From positions 5,214,850-5,278,849 of the forward strand of contig NC_134284.1 in the NCBI RefSeq assembly GCF_949628215.1: DNA of 64,000 nucleotides, written 5' to 3'. The notes beneath the pieces are model-generated. The model was given only the letters and a program-made list of their open reading frames with translations. It did not search any database and had not been told where the DNA came from. Positions 35,501-47,500 of this stretch are shown here, piece after piece (position 1 is the first letter of the stretch; every line of letters begins with the position of its first letter). The translations under genes and the position numbers were made by a program. The DNA comes from Phalacrocorax aristotelis. Its lineage: Eukaryota > Chordata > Aves > Suliformes > Phalacrocoracidae.

Positions 35501-38500
35501 GGAGGGACTTGTGACTTGGTATTTGTTTTTTTAGACTTTTTGTTAAATATAGGAAACAGATTTTTCTTGGCTGAATTTTTTTTTTTCTCCCCCAAAAATA
35601 AGATGCACAAACAAAAAAGAGTTCTATCTATATATCTCCGTATACACTTGCAGTCGAAGTTAGCCGTTCTTTTCCGTGTCACCGGCATTCAGACGGCAAA
35701 CTGCAGCTGCTTAGTGTGGGGGTTATTTTGGCTCACTGTGCTGGTGTTTCTTGGCTGGCCCATAGGCATAGCCTTGTGTGTCCTCTATGGATTTCTTTCC
35801 CCTCTTGCTGCTTTAATAGACGAATTAAGCAGAGTTTTGCTGGAGGGTGCATGTTTGGGGAGAGGCAGCGTGTTCGGAAGGCGTGCAGTGGCGAACCCCT
35901 GTGTTAAGCAAGGAAGGCAGCCTTGTGTCAGGCAAGCATTCAGTTGTGTGCTGCTGGGTTTCATAGTTTACTCTGTTCATTTCTCAGTTCTCAACAAACT
36001 TTTAGTTTTTAACTGTGTATATTTCTCTTGAGGGTACCTAAAAACCTTAACAATCCAGAGGTTTGTCTTATAAAATATATGATAGAAGTTGCAGCTATCG
36101 TTCTGAAAATGAGTAATGATAGCATGTACTTGGAGAAGGTAGTTACGTATGCATTTCTCAGGTTTTGATCTCGGTGTCAAAAAATCTAAGTAAGTAGTTG
36201 AAAATACTGCCTAAGAGGTGGAATTCACGTACTGAGTCTGATCAAGACACTTTTGAGAAGAGTGGATTCTGAACTGGAAATTTATTTTTGTGAATATTTT
36301 AATCTATAGTGCACATTGCTCAGTAATAAGAAAAGTGAAATTCTGGTGTCTTTACAGTGTGTATTTTTTCATATACACATTTCAGTGCCTGTTTAGTTTA
36401 GTTCCTTTGCAATAGACATTGAAATCTTGTGCGTTACCAGCTCATTTTGGGTTAATTTCCTGTAAAGAACAGTTTTTCGGTGGAACAACTTTGCTCACGT
36501 GGGTTCACTGCAATGATTTCAAGTATATGAAATTAATAAATAATTTCTGTAAATATCCTCACTGAAATGTCTCCTAATTTGTCCTTCGTTTTGTATACTT
36601 TTATCATCCATTGAACACTAAGCGTTGTCCAGCCATTTATTTGTAATACTTTGGATTTCTAAGAATTTTCTTAGGTCTCTAAATAAAATGTCTTTTATTT
36701 TGCTTTTTAACACTCGTGTTTGCTCATTCTGTCATCTTTTATTTTTATTATAGTGAGTAAGTATATGAAAAATAAGATTGGTTTTCTAAAAGTTTCTTTT
36801 CTTGCTTTAAAAGACATCGCATAGCTTAAAGTGACCATCTGACACAGTGACAGTAACGATAAATTCCTGTGTGTTTCCAGAAATGTTTTATAATTTAGCA
36901 AGTCTAGAAGAAAGTTTGAAGAGGTTTAATTGATCCAGAGGCGGGTATGATTAGATGAAACAGTGTTTCAATGCTATGTCAATGTACCAAGAAAAGAAAG
37001 AAGCTGCCCTCTGAAAATCAGAAAACCTTCAAAGAGGTCTCTAACGGCTGCCTAGTCACTTCAGAGTTATACCCTGTGATACAAGTGAACTCACCGAGGA
37101 GGGAGAGAAGGCTTAACTTTCCTTTGTCGATCATTTTCAGTTATTTGTCACTTCATCCAGTTTGTCACTGAAATAATGTATTTTGGCTAAAAAAATAAAA
37201 GTTTCCCCCAATTCAGCTGTGAGAGACTAGAACAGAGTTGACACAATGGGATCAAATGCCTATTTTTGAGTAGGACTTTCATTGTTTCATGGAAGGAGTA
37301 ACATGACATGGTCTCTGTGGTAGCTGGAGATGGGTCTTGATAGTTCAAGAGCCCTCCTCTGTCTTGCCAAAACTGTAACCATTTAGTCAGAAATTTTTCA
37401 TGTAAAAATTCTACCTCGGGTTGGCTATTTTGGGCAGTTTGACCCCAAATTACTTAGCCATTTTTGAAAGCGAAGCTGGGGGAAAGTATGTATATGTTGT
37501 GTAAAAATAAAAAAGTACAGCCATTTTCTTGAGAGGTTCTAATGACCCCAGTATTTACACATTTGAAATTTGACAGAGAGACGTGTAGGTGTGATGGATG
37601 ACTTTTTTGCCTGTTTTCAGGGAAATCTGCTAAAATTCGCCTGCTTCATAAGCTCTTAGAAAAGCCACGTGTATGTGTTGAGTAGCTGAAATCTCTGAAG
37701 AGTCTGTCTTCTCTGCCTATATTCAGCTGTGCTCATCTGTTGCACAAGACTGGGCTATGTCCACACCAGTCCTATAGAACAGGTGAGCATGCAATATTTG
37801 CCTGTTCATGCGCAGGGAGGTCAGAGATTTTCCTTGCAGCTGTGAGCTGAGGTGGGGTCAGATATCAGAACTCAGAAGCGGGAGATTTTTTCCCTTTGTT
37901 TGCAGTAACCTTCCCAACATGAGTGAAGAAGGTTCGTGACTTAAGTTAAAAGGTAAAACTGAATTAAACTGGGACTAGGAATGAAAAATGTTTAGGTTCA
38001 GAGATGGGGCAATTGGGATTGACCTCTGTTTTCAGCAGAGTCATAGATTTCTGGAAGAGGATTGAAACTAGGAGACTAGAGAAGCCAGACAAGATTATGT
38101 TGAAGAGCTGGACTTGAACATGAGTAGGCAAGAATGAGGTTGAGGGGTGAAGAGACATTGTTGGAAGAGTTGGAGGAAAATAATCACCCAGGAATGATAC
38201 TTACCTTCAACACGGTTGTAGAAACCTGTTGCTGCTGTAACAGTGATATCGGTGAATGTAAAGACACCAGCCTTGCTGGGGAAAGAGAGTGGCATTATGA
38301 TGTCATATGATGTCACTTCTGATTTTCACCTTTCTTTTTATAACCTCCCCAAAACCTTTGTGCAAAGGCAGTTCAGTGAAAGTATATCATGCTTGAGAAG
38401 TCAAGCACCCAAAGTCAGGAACGGTCCTCTTACAGCTACCAATTAAATAGAAATTAAAGGACTACGCTTGTTTTCTTCAGCAGGGGTCTTGGCGTCATTC

Positions 38501-41500
38501 TGGGCACTACAGGGTTGTGCTCTGGGTGTGATGCTTTGATTTTTAATATCATTAAATCTATTCCAGAACTTCTCATATGTGGATAGTGATCTGTCACCTT
38601 GTTCTGCAGGACCCTTGGGAAACTCTGTGGTAAAGGAGGGTACAGCAAAATCCCCGAGGAAATCAGCTAGTCCATCTTCTTCAGCCTACAGCTTAGAGAA
38701 CGAGCTCCAAGGACAGTTTACAGAATTTGTATACAACAGTTCCTTGGTAAAGTACTGAAAGGGAAGAACAGGTACAGCGGCAGCTCCAAAATATCTCTCA
38801 TTTCCTCTTTTTGAGTACGCACCTAATCATTAGGGTATAGCGAGAGATTCAATCTCGTGCATATCTAGCTATAATTATTCTTGTAATACCTCCTGCCTTG
38901 AACTGCTGGTAACCTGGCTCTGGGAGGTAGGGATATGTATTTCTACCACTGAAAGAACACAAGAGAATTACATATTCTATTTGCCAGTAAGTTACTAAGC
39001 TACGGCAATTTAAAAGCCATTGTAAAATAAAGTTGGCCATAAACGAAGTATTTTTGTTTCTTTCAATGAGAACAGCAAGGGGCTTGAGCCCTTAGAAAGT
39101 GCTTTCAGGGTGTGAATCTAAACTAGTAAGAAAGAGCTTCTAAGTTTTGGAGACAAATGGTATTTCAGAAAGACTCTTGTCCTCATTTAGCCTCAACCAT
39201 CAAGCATCATCTTGTGCTGGATTAGATGATGATATGTAGGAGTACTTTAATATTTCAGAGGGTAGGATCAGGGAAAACACAGTGCTGACAGAGGTGATTC
39301 ACTGTGGTATTTTTGCTGATTCTGTTCTCTGAAACACCTAACTTCCCCTGTGTATTAGCACTGAACTCAGGAGCTGTGAATTCTGCTAGGGCAGAGCAGA
39401 CAGCTAAAACTTAGGCATTAAACATTCATCTTACATCTATGTTAATATAAGAGGTGGAAATATGAGATTTAGACTGACCACAGTATGTGCTCCGAATATG
39501 GAAAATAAGAGAAATAAACGCACCCAAACTCAGACCCTAAAATCAGTACGTGGTTCATGTGATGGACTCCCTGTAGGGAGCTAAGTGTAGGAGCAACGGG
39601 ATAATTTTTGTTTGACTTACTCCACACACACAGAATAACTTGGATATTTTCTCTTTTTTCCTTCTTTCATAGCTTCACAATAACCAGAGCTGAAACAAAC
39701 TTCTGAAAAATCAGATTTTTGTTGACAGCTACTTTTGAAATATCTGTCTGTGGTAACTTTTTCTTCTGCATAGAAGTAAGTTTCCTGAAATCAATGTCAT
39801 CGTTAGATCACCTTCTCAATCACAAACGTTACTGTGTGACTTCCTACAGCAGTTGCACTAGCTGGTAAAATGGAGCCTGAAATGTACAAACATTTTAAAG
39901 TTACCGCTTAAGCCTAGCAGCTGTGTTCTGGGAGCACGGGAGCATTAGCTGTTTTGCTCCTCAGTTTGCTTCTCCCACGTACCTGGCTGGTACCACAGAG
40001 GACCCGTTCTGTCGAGGCCCCGTCTGGGACGCTGAGTCCCAGAAGGATTGGTGAGAGATACGCTGGGAGTTAGAATGCCGAGTGATCTTTATGAGCATCT
40101 CTTTATGTTGCTCTTCCCTCTCCGTCTCTCTCAGAATAGGAATTAGTAGGGGATTGCTCAAATCCTTTTGGAGTGCGATGAATTTTGGAGTCGAGCAAGT
40201 GAGAGAGATGTGAATGTTTGCCAGAATAACCTCCATTCTTCTCTCTTTCAGTATTGAAATTGTCCGTCTTTCTCCTAATCTAATTGTCCGTCTTTCTCCT
40301 CCTTACCTCTTTCCTCTATTTTTTATTTTTGTTGATTTTTATTTAATTCATCATGATTTGCATCCTCTTATTTTTTCCTACGAGATTTTTTGATCTTTTT
40401 TTGATTTAGGATTTCATTGATTTTATTTTCCTTCATTATGTTTTCCACCTTCTCCTTTATTGACCGTACTTTGTTGAATTTTATGACTGACATAACTTGT
40501 AGATTTCCTTGTGCTGAGTAAATCTGACGGGGCTGTTGTGTTTTGTGATTGAGTCCCAGTCTGTTAAACGTTACACTATTAAGTTTACCTGTTCAGCCAC
40601 CCTTGATCAGATTTTGGACTGCATCCTATTGTGTATTATTTCCTTGTGGGAATGGACCTTCAGCAGTAGGTGTCCTAGACCGGTGGTCTCCAAACTTTTT
40701 TGATCACGCACCCCCACCAGTAAAAACTTTTTGAGCATGCACCCCCAATATATGTATATTTATTAATATTTAAATTATATTTGGGTACTACTGTACTAAC
40801 ACATTCTGTATGTTATAAAACATACACAAAAATAGAAACTGAAAAGGAAATGAGGTAAACATGAAATAAACACTATTTAAGAATATTTCAAATTTTATTT
40901 ATTAATGGTACAAAAAATATTTTCCTCCTGCACCCCAGTGGATTGTCTTGCACGCCTCCCGGGGTCCGTGCACCCCAGTTGGAAACCACGGTTCTACATG
41001 TTCCCAAAACAAGTATCGGTACGCCCAAACACACTTCTTCAAAATGAGCACTGAGTCCTATAAACATTCTTAGTCTGTTATTATTTTTTCCATATCTGAT
41101 AAAGGAAGCAGATTTTGTAACAGCTCCAGAATAGCTAGCCCACCAGTAGTTAGATGAAACAATAATTCCTCACATGCATCTTCCTCTTCTCCATCATCTT
41201 ACCTCTCCTGGGTATTTTTTGCCCATTCTTTTAATGTAAACAATGAAATACATTTACAAACCACTCACCCTTTTACGTGAAGCCGTATACAATTCTGCTG
41301 CTAGGTTAGAAACAACTCCTGTTATGCTCTAAACCAGTCCACACTACCTTCGTCAACAATGGTGTAACAAAACTTCTTTGAACTTCATTCTAACAGAACT
41401 TCTTATGCAGTTCTTGCTAGTATTAGAAACAATTTAGATCTGCGTTATTAGTGTGTAATTCTACAGGGAGAAATTATCTCCCCTTGGATGTAGGAGTGCT

Positions 41501-44500
41501 TGATTCTGAATGATGCCAGGTACTTTAGGATGAGTAGCACTGCTGCTCGTATTGCTTTACCAATTGCATTCGATCCTTTATTGATAGGATCAGAAAAAAA
41601 GTAACTAGAATCTCCCACAGTGAATCTAGAGATCATCACGGAACGAGCTGTGTTTTTGTAATACTTTAAAATTTATTTTCTTTCTTGTCCTGTAAGAGTA
41701 ATGATGTATGAGAAATAGATAAGAACTGATGGAGCCTGATGTATAAATATACTATATATTATCATTTAAATGAATATGCATTGCAAATAAAAGGCCTTTC
41801 AAACTCATGAATATTCAAAAGCAATAACCTCAAGTTTAGCTTTATTGAAATTTTACTTGCAGACATTCCTACCCAACATTTACCTTTTGTAACATTCTTT
41901 TCCTTGACTCAAATTTCTGTGGTACTGTATAGAACCGCGATCTTTTCTTCCTTTAGTTTTCCTTTCAGAATTCACCTATCCCACAGGACTTTTTCCCAGA
42001 TTAAGTAATTAATCTGCTCATGATATCATATTAGTTGCTTTAGCAGCAGTGACATTTTCATATCCAGCTACATTTTCATAGCAGTTCCAGATGCAGGAGG
42101 AAAACCAAGAATTTATGTAAAGTTGTGATTTTCAAACCACTTGTGTTTCTGCGCTCATTTGAATTCCAAGGTTGTCTTTTTTCTTTTCATTTGAATACTG
42201 CAGAGGTATTTTTCCTAAAGGTACGCCCTTCAGCATTTCATTTCCTTGTCGTTAATAACTGAACGCAGAATCCCACTTCTCTGTGGCTTCAACTGGGGGG
42301 TTAACTTTGCAGAAACTAGGCAGAACTTTCTATGGCTTTCAAGTAGATCAGCTAGGAGCATCTGGCTGAGCAAAGCGATTTTGTCATCATGACATCTGAT
42401 CTTGCTATAGTCATCTGTAAAACTGCATCAAAATTTGAGGACCACTCGACTGATGCTTAAAACACTGGAGTGGTACTTCCAAGATTCATTTTTCTTCTTC
42501 AGATTGATCAACAATTTCCTATTTATCATTAAGTAAATTAATCTGTACCTCATTGCCTTACATATAAAAACCTCACAGGAATCTTGGGAGTTTAACGTTC
42601 ACTAATAAATATGAACAACGTAGTCATACTGTCGTGGTTTAGCCCCAGCCAGCAACCCAGCACCGCGCAGCCGCTCGCTCGCTCCCCCCACAATGGGATG
42701 GGGGAGGCAATCGGAAGAGTAAAAGTGAGGCACCTCATGGGTTGAGATAAAGTCAGTTTAACAGGGAAAGCAAAAGCCGCACATGCAAGCAAAGCAAAGC
42801 AAGGAATTCATTCACTGCTTCCCACGGGCAGGCGGGTGCTCAGCCCTCCCCAGGAGAGCAGGGCTCCATCACGCATAGAGGTTACTTGGGAAGGGAAACA
42901 CCATCACTCCGAACATCCCCCCCTTCCTCCTTCTTCCCCCAGCTGTATGTACTGAGCCTGACACCATATGGTGTGGGATATCCCGTGGGTCAGTTGGGGT
43001 CAGCTGTCCCGGCTGTGCCCCCTCCCAGCTCCTTGTGCCCCCGGCAGAGCACGGGGAGCTGAAGAAGTCCTTGACCAGTGTAAGCGCTACTCAGCAACAA
43101 CTAAAACATCTCTACATTATCACCCCTGTTTCCAGCAAAAACCCAGAACACAGCCCCATACTAGCTACTCCAAAGAAATTTAGCTCTACCCCAGCTGAAA
43201 CCAGCACATTCTCCACCCCTTATTCCATACCATTTACATCATGCTCAGGTTCCACACTATCCAATACAACCTCATTAACAGGAAGGCCTGTGTTTAGAGC
43301 TAGAAATCTACTGACTTTAGGATAGAAGCAGGTTGTTAGCTAGCATAAGACTGTAATTACAGTGCATATTCTAGATTTTTCTCTTAATGTCTCAAGCTTT
43401 AGGGGCTTATTTAGTTTATATACTTCCAACCCAACTGATATAATTTTCAGAATATGCTTAGACATGATCTTTTCAGCATTCATCCTATTATTTATTTAAT
43501 CTTGAATTTATTTTATGCTTTTATGCATTTCACCTGCTTCCTGCTGCTATAGAAACCAATCAACAAAATCATATTTCAATCACTTAATTCAATATGAATA
43601 GCCCTGGGGACATCACTGTCCAGTTCCTGCTGGGATTTGCACTCCCGCAGTACTCTTTGAAGATGACAACATAAATCACCAGGTTTGTAGGTAATACACT
43701 GATTCAGAATTAATGGCCAGAGTAAATTTGCTGGTTAGAATTCTACCAAATAAATATTTCTTCTTGGGGATTTAGGCCAACTATAAATAGTTGTTATGTC
43801 CTCCTTAATTTGATAGGAAAGCAATATATATAGACAACACTTTCTGGGCTTACTCCAAAGCCTATAAAGTCAATGAGATTTTATTAAGAATTTCGGTGCA
43901 GTTTGTATCAACTCCTTAAGCTTTCTTCTCAAGACTGTCTCTCAAACATATCATAATCTTTCTGAACTGCTGTAGTTAATTCCCATTTTCCTTGCACTTG
44001 GCTGCTTAGAACTCACTGCAATATTCTAGATACAACAGTTTAATTCTTACAGCAGCTATTTAGATAATTTTTACTTGAGTTGTCATAGGGTCTTCACTGG
44101 GAGCAAGCTTGGCCATCAATGACAGAAAAAGGAAACAATGCAGATGAGTCTTACAGAAGGTAGAGTACTCATCAGTTTCCAAAAGCTTTGGCACAATTTA
44201 CATTTCACAAGAGATTACGTATTAAAGGCCTTTACCTTTAAAATGGTGTATATTTTGAAAGCATCATGGATTTTAATTGCTGCTTTCAAAATATATATGT
44301 AGTGTGCTAAATGTAGGGAAGGCTGGAGGTGCTGCAGTACCTAATTCTTAGTTGCTTGTCACTCAGACAGGAATCTAGATAATTGACAAAGGTGTGTAGG
44401 TTCCACCTAAAATATGTGAGATGGTTTAGGCACTGGAACATGCCAGAAGAAGCTAAAGTAAAGGTAAGACATTTAGAGCTAATGTATTTGAAGCACTAAA

Positions 44501-47500
44501 TCCTGGGATGTAGCTGAAACACCCTTCGTTTCTGGAGTTAGTGTGCTTGAACTGGAGAAGCTAGCAGATAGGTACCCTGTTCACTCGGGAGCCAGAAGCT
44601 GAAATCGTCGTAGAAATTGTCAGCATCTTTTCTTCCTGAGAATCTAGACAGGACTTGTTCTTTATTGTTCCTTTTATTGGCTTCTTTTTTAAGCGCCACC
44701 TGGGCATGGGAAAGGAGGTAGAGAGGAGACTATTCCTTCTCTCTTCTATTACAGATTAGAGGTCAGAGTACTCTGCTGGGATATGAGATACAAATTTAAC
44801 GTGCTCTTCAGCATCCTAAGCACCATAATGCCTTTGAAGCTGAACAGATAAAAATCTGCCTCATTCTGTTTCATGTGGGCCTCTGGGTATGAAAAAGCAA
44901 AGGGAGAGGAAACAAGAGGTAAAACATGACTCTGCAGTCTACTAGCTATACTTGGCTGAAGGTGTCCTGGGAATCTGCTGTTCTTTTTTTAACCCGATGT
45001 TTATGTAAAACCTCCCTGAATGGTGGTAAGCAGAGCAGAGGCAAGTAATATTTTGGTTAGAAAAGCTGAGCAGTGACATGGGTAGCAATGAGCAACAAGG
45101 AATGGGTGGTGCAGCCAGCAAGATCAGTATCAAAGTCTTTGGTGTGGTCTCTCAACATCAGATGGGGGATCCTGTGGGGGATAACACGTCAGGCAGGGCA
45201 GGGCTCCCACCAGCCAGGTCCCGGTCCCACAGTGCCCGAGTGAGGCAAGCAGGGCAGGCTCGGAGATGGCAGCAGGCCCAAGCAAGAGTTCAGATCACAA
45301 GGCAACGTTATGGTGATGAGGCAGCTCTGAGGTCGAGCCAGGAATTCAATCTACAGGACAGGGTTCAGATCCACTGGTGGCCAACAGGCTCATAGCGACA
45401 AGGCTGGGCTGAGACGTCAAGGTTGAGATGGGGATCAGGGACAGAGCTGGTGAGGGCAAACAGGCTCAGACATGGCCCCAAGATGGCTGGGTGGGCGGTG
45501 GGGACAGGGATGGGCCAACTTCAGCCAGTGGGGGGCTGGAGACCAGCCCTGCTGCGGCATTGCTGGGGCAGGGGCTGATGGCCCCAGGGGGCTCACACGG
45601 GGTCCTGGGCTGCCGGCTGGGTGGGGGACCCTTGGGGTAGGCAGTAGTCAGGGCTGTGAGTGCCCTCAGGGCCATGGCAGATACCGTCTCCAGATATGAT
45701 GTGGTTAAACAAAGTTAAATAAACGTGCTTTTTTTTCCTTTACTCTGTCAGTCAGCCTGAATATAGTCTGAATCCTTAGGAATCTTGGTCCTAGCTATCT
45801 CTATTGGAGGACAATGTCAATGCCAGCCCATCTGTATGCCCCTGTTCTCTGTAGAGTATGACTGATTCAAGACTTGGCAACCTCACTCAGCAAGTAACTT
45901 TTCTTTTTTACTGATTTTTACTGAGTTCCTTGTCTTAGGGACATTTTTTCTCCTTTTGAAGGTCACTATGCTTTATTTTAATTTTTCTGCATGTCAGGCT
46001 TTGTCAAATATCTGTTCGATACTTTGGTCTTTCCAAGGCATTTTGCGCTGGGAAACAATTGCTTATCATGAGAGTCATTCCTCTGAAAGCAACTGTGTGG
46101 CCTGGTAGTTTTGATACTGTTAGTGAAGTAGAAAAACTTCTAGCTTTTCTTTGACGTGACTACCTTTGGTTGTGTTTTATGTATTATTTTAGAAGGTATT
46201 TTATGGGAAAATAACTGCTTTATGAACCATCAAATTGACCTTTTTTTTCCCCAAACATCTACTGCTTAAGACGACAAATTAAAACTGTATTTTCAGCAAC
46301 ATTTTCCCCAGTTGACTTAAATAATGAACTTGGCCAATGAGATTTTACTGATGCCATCTGGTACTTTCTCTGATGTTGAATCACTGAGATTTTAGGTAGA
46401 CTATCTGTGTCTTAAATTTGCATTTAACCTTTCAATTTTAACTCTCTTTTCCAGAAGTTTTCCAGGTTTTTGTAATGGTTCAAACCCCCACCTGTGATGG
46501 ATCATCAATCCCAAGTTCAGGACAGTTTCTGTCTGGCCATTCTTTACAGGAAGAATGACAATAAATAAACAGAAATCTTAGCTATGCCTTAGAGATATCT
46601 TAAATGGAAGATTACATTGATGCTGTCCACAACTCTATCTGCAGGATGTGTTGAACAGCTTTATACAAAAATGTTAACTTAAACTTGACTTTTAAATGTC
46701 TTTGTATAAAGCATAAATAATTGCTAAGTTGGCTGACCCAATAACAGGTCTTCCAATGTTAAGGATGATAGTAACTAGACTAAAGTATTCCAGTACATTG
46801 GAAATCAAGCATTGTATTCTAGAGGTAACCCAGAAATGCCCCTATGACATTTTTCTGTGATATTAATGAAGCGTGTTAAGTGAAGTCTGAAAAGCAGTGA
46901 TTATTTACAGAATATCTACACAAGAGACGGTATGAACTTCTTACTGAAGCCTTGGTAAATGCTTAGTCTTGTCTAAAAAAGAGCCTTTTTACAAGAAAAA
47001 GGAGGCAGACCCTGCTTTATGTTTTCTGTAGTTAGGACTTTGGATAAATAAGTGACAAAATAAGTACTGGTAGAAAACACTCCTCACTGTGACTCTAGAA
47101 TACTGTTTAGAAAATTATTAAACCCTAGAAGTAATCCCATTTTAGTCCCCTGAAATTGTTTCCATCACCAAGCATTCTAGAATGGCTCAAAATATGATTT
47201 TGCTATTTTCATTTCTTCGCTGTGGTATTTTTTTTTTACCCTGTATGTATGTAATAGGAGTAGCTTAGTAAATTCTCTCTGAGATCTGAAAAATCTGTCA
47301 GGGCGGTTATTGTGTTACACATATATTTTATTGTTAAAATGAAAAATATCAGTCTGGTATGCATTCTTTTGAATTGCACTGAATATATTACGGGAATGCT
47401 GGTCTGGAGTGAAAACTACTTTACTGAAGACAATTCGTTATAGGATATTGATTTTGGAAATATTTGGATATTCTGTATAAAACACACTATGCAATTAACT

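Noticed and set aside
38205..38316. Reading AGVFTFTDITVTAATGFY in the 38,205-38,275 exon
   Set aside because: Attractive peptide, but it needs a two-base phase from the previous exon that no donor there provides; the other open frame fits both neighbours.
42592..42792. 66-codon minus-strand frame
   Set aside because: Lies in the ERV LTR.
43600..43690. Minus-strand segment reading VLRECKSQQELDSD as an extra exon
   Set aside because: No acceptable donor in the phase required, and the flanking exons already join without it.
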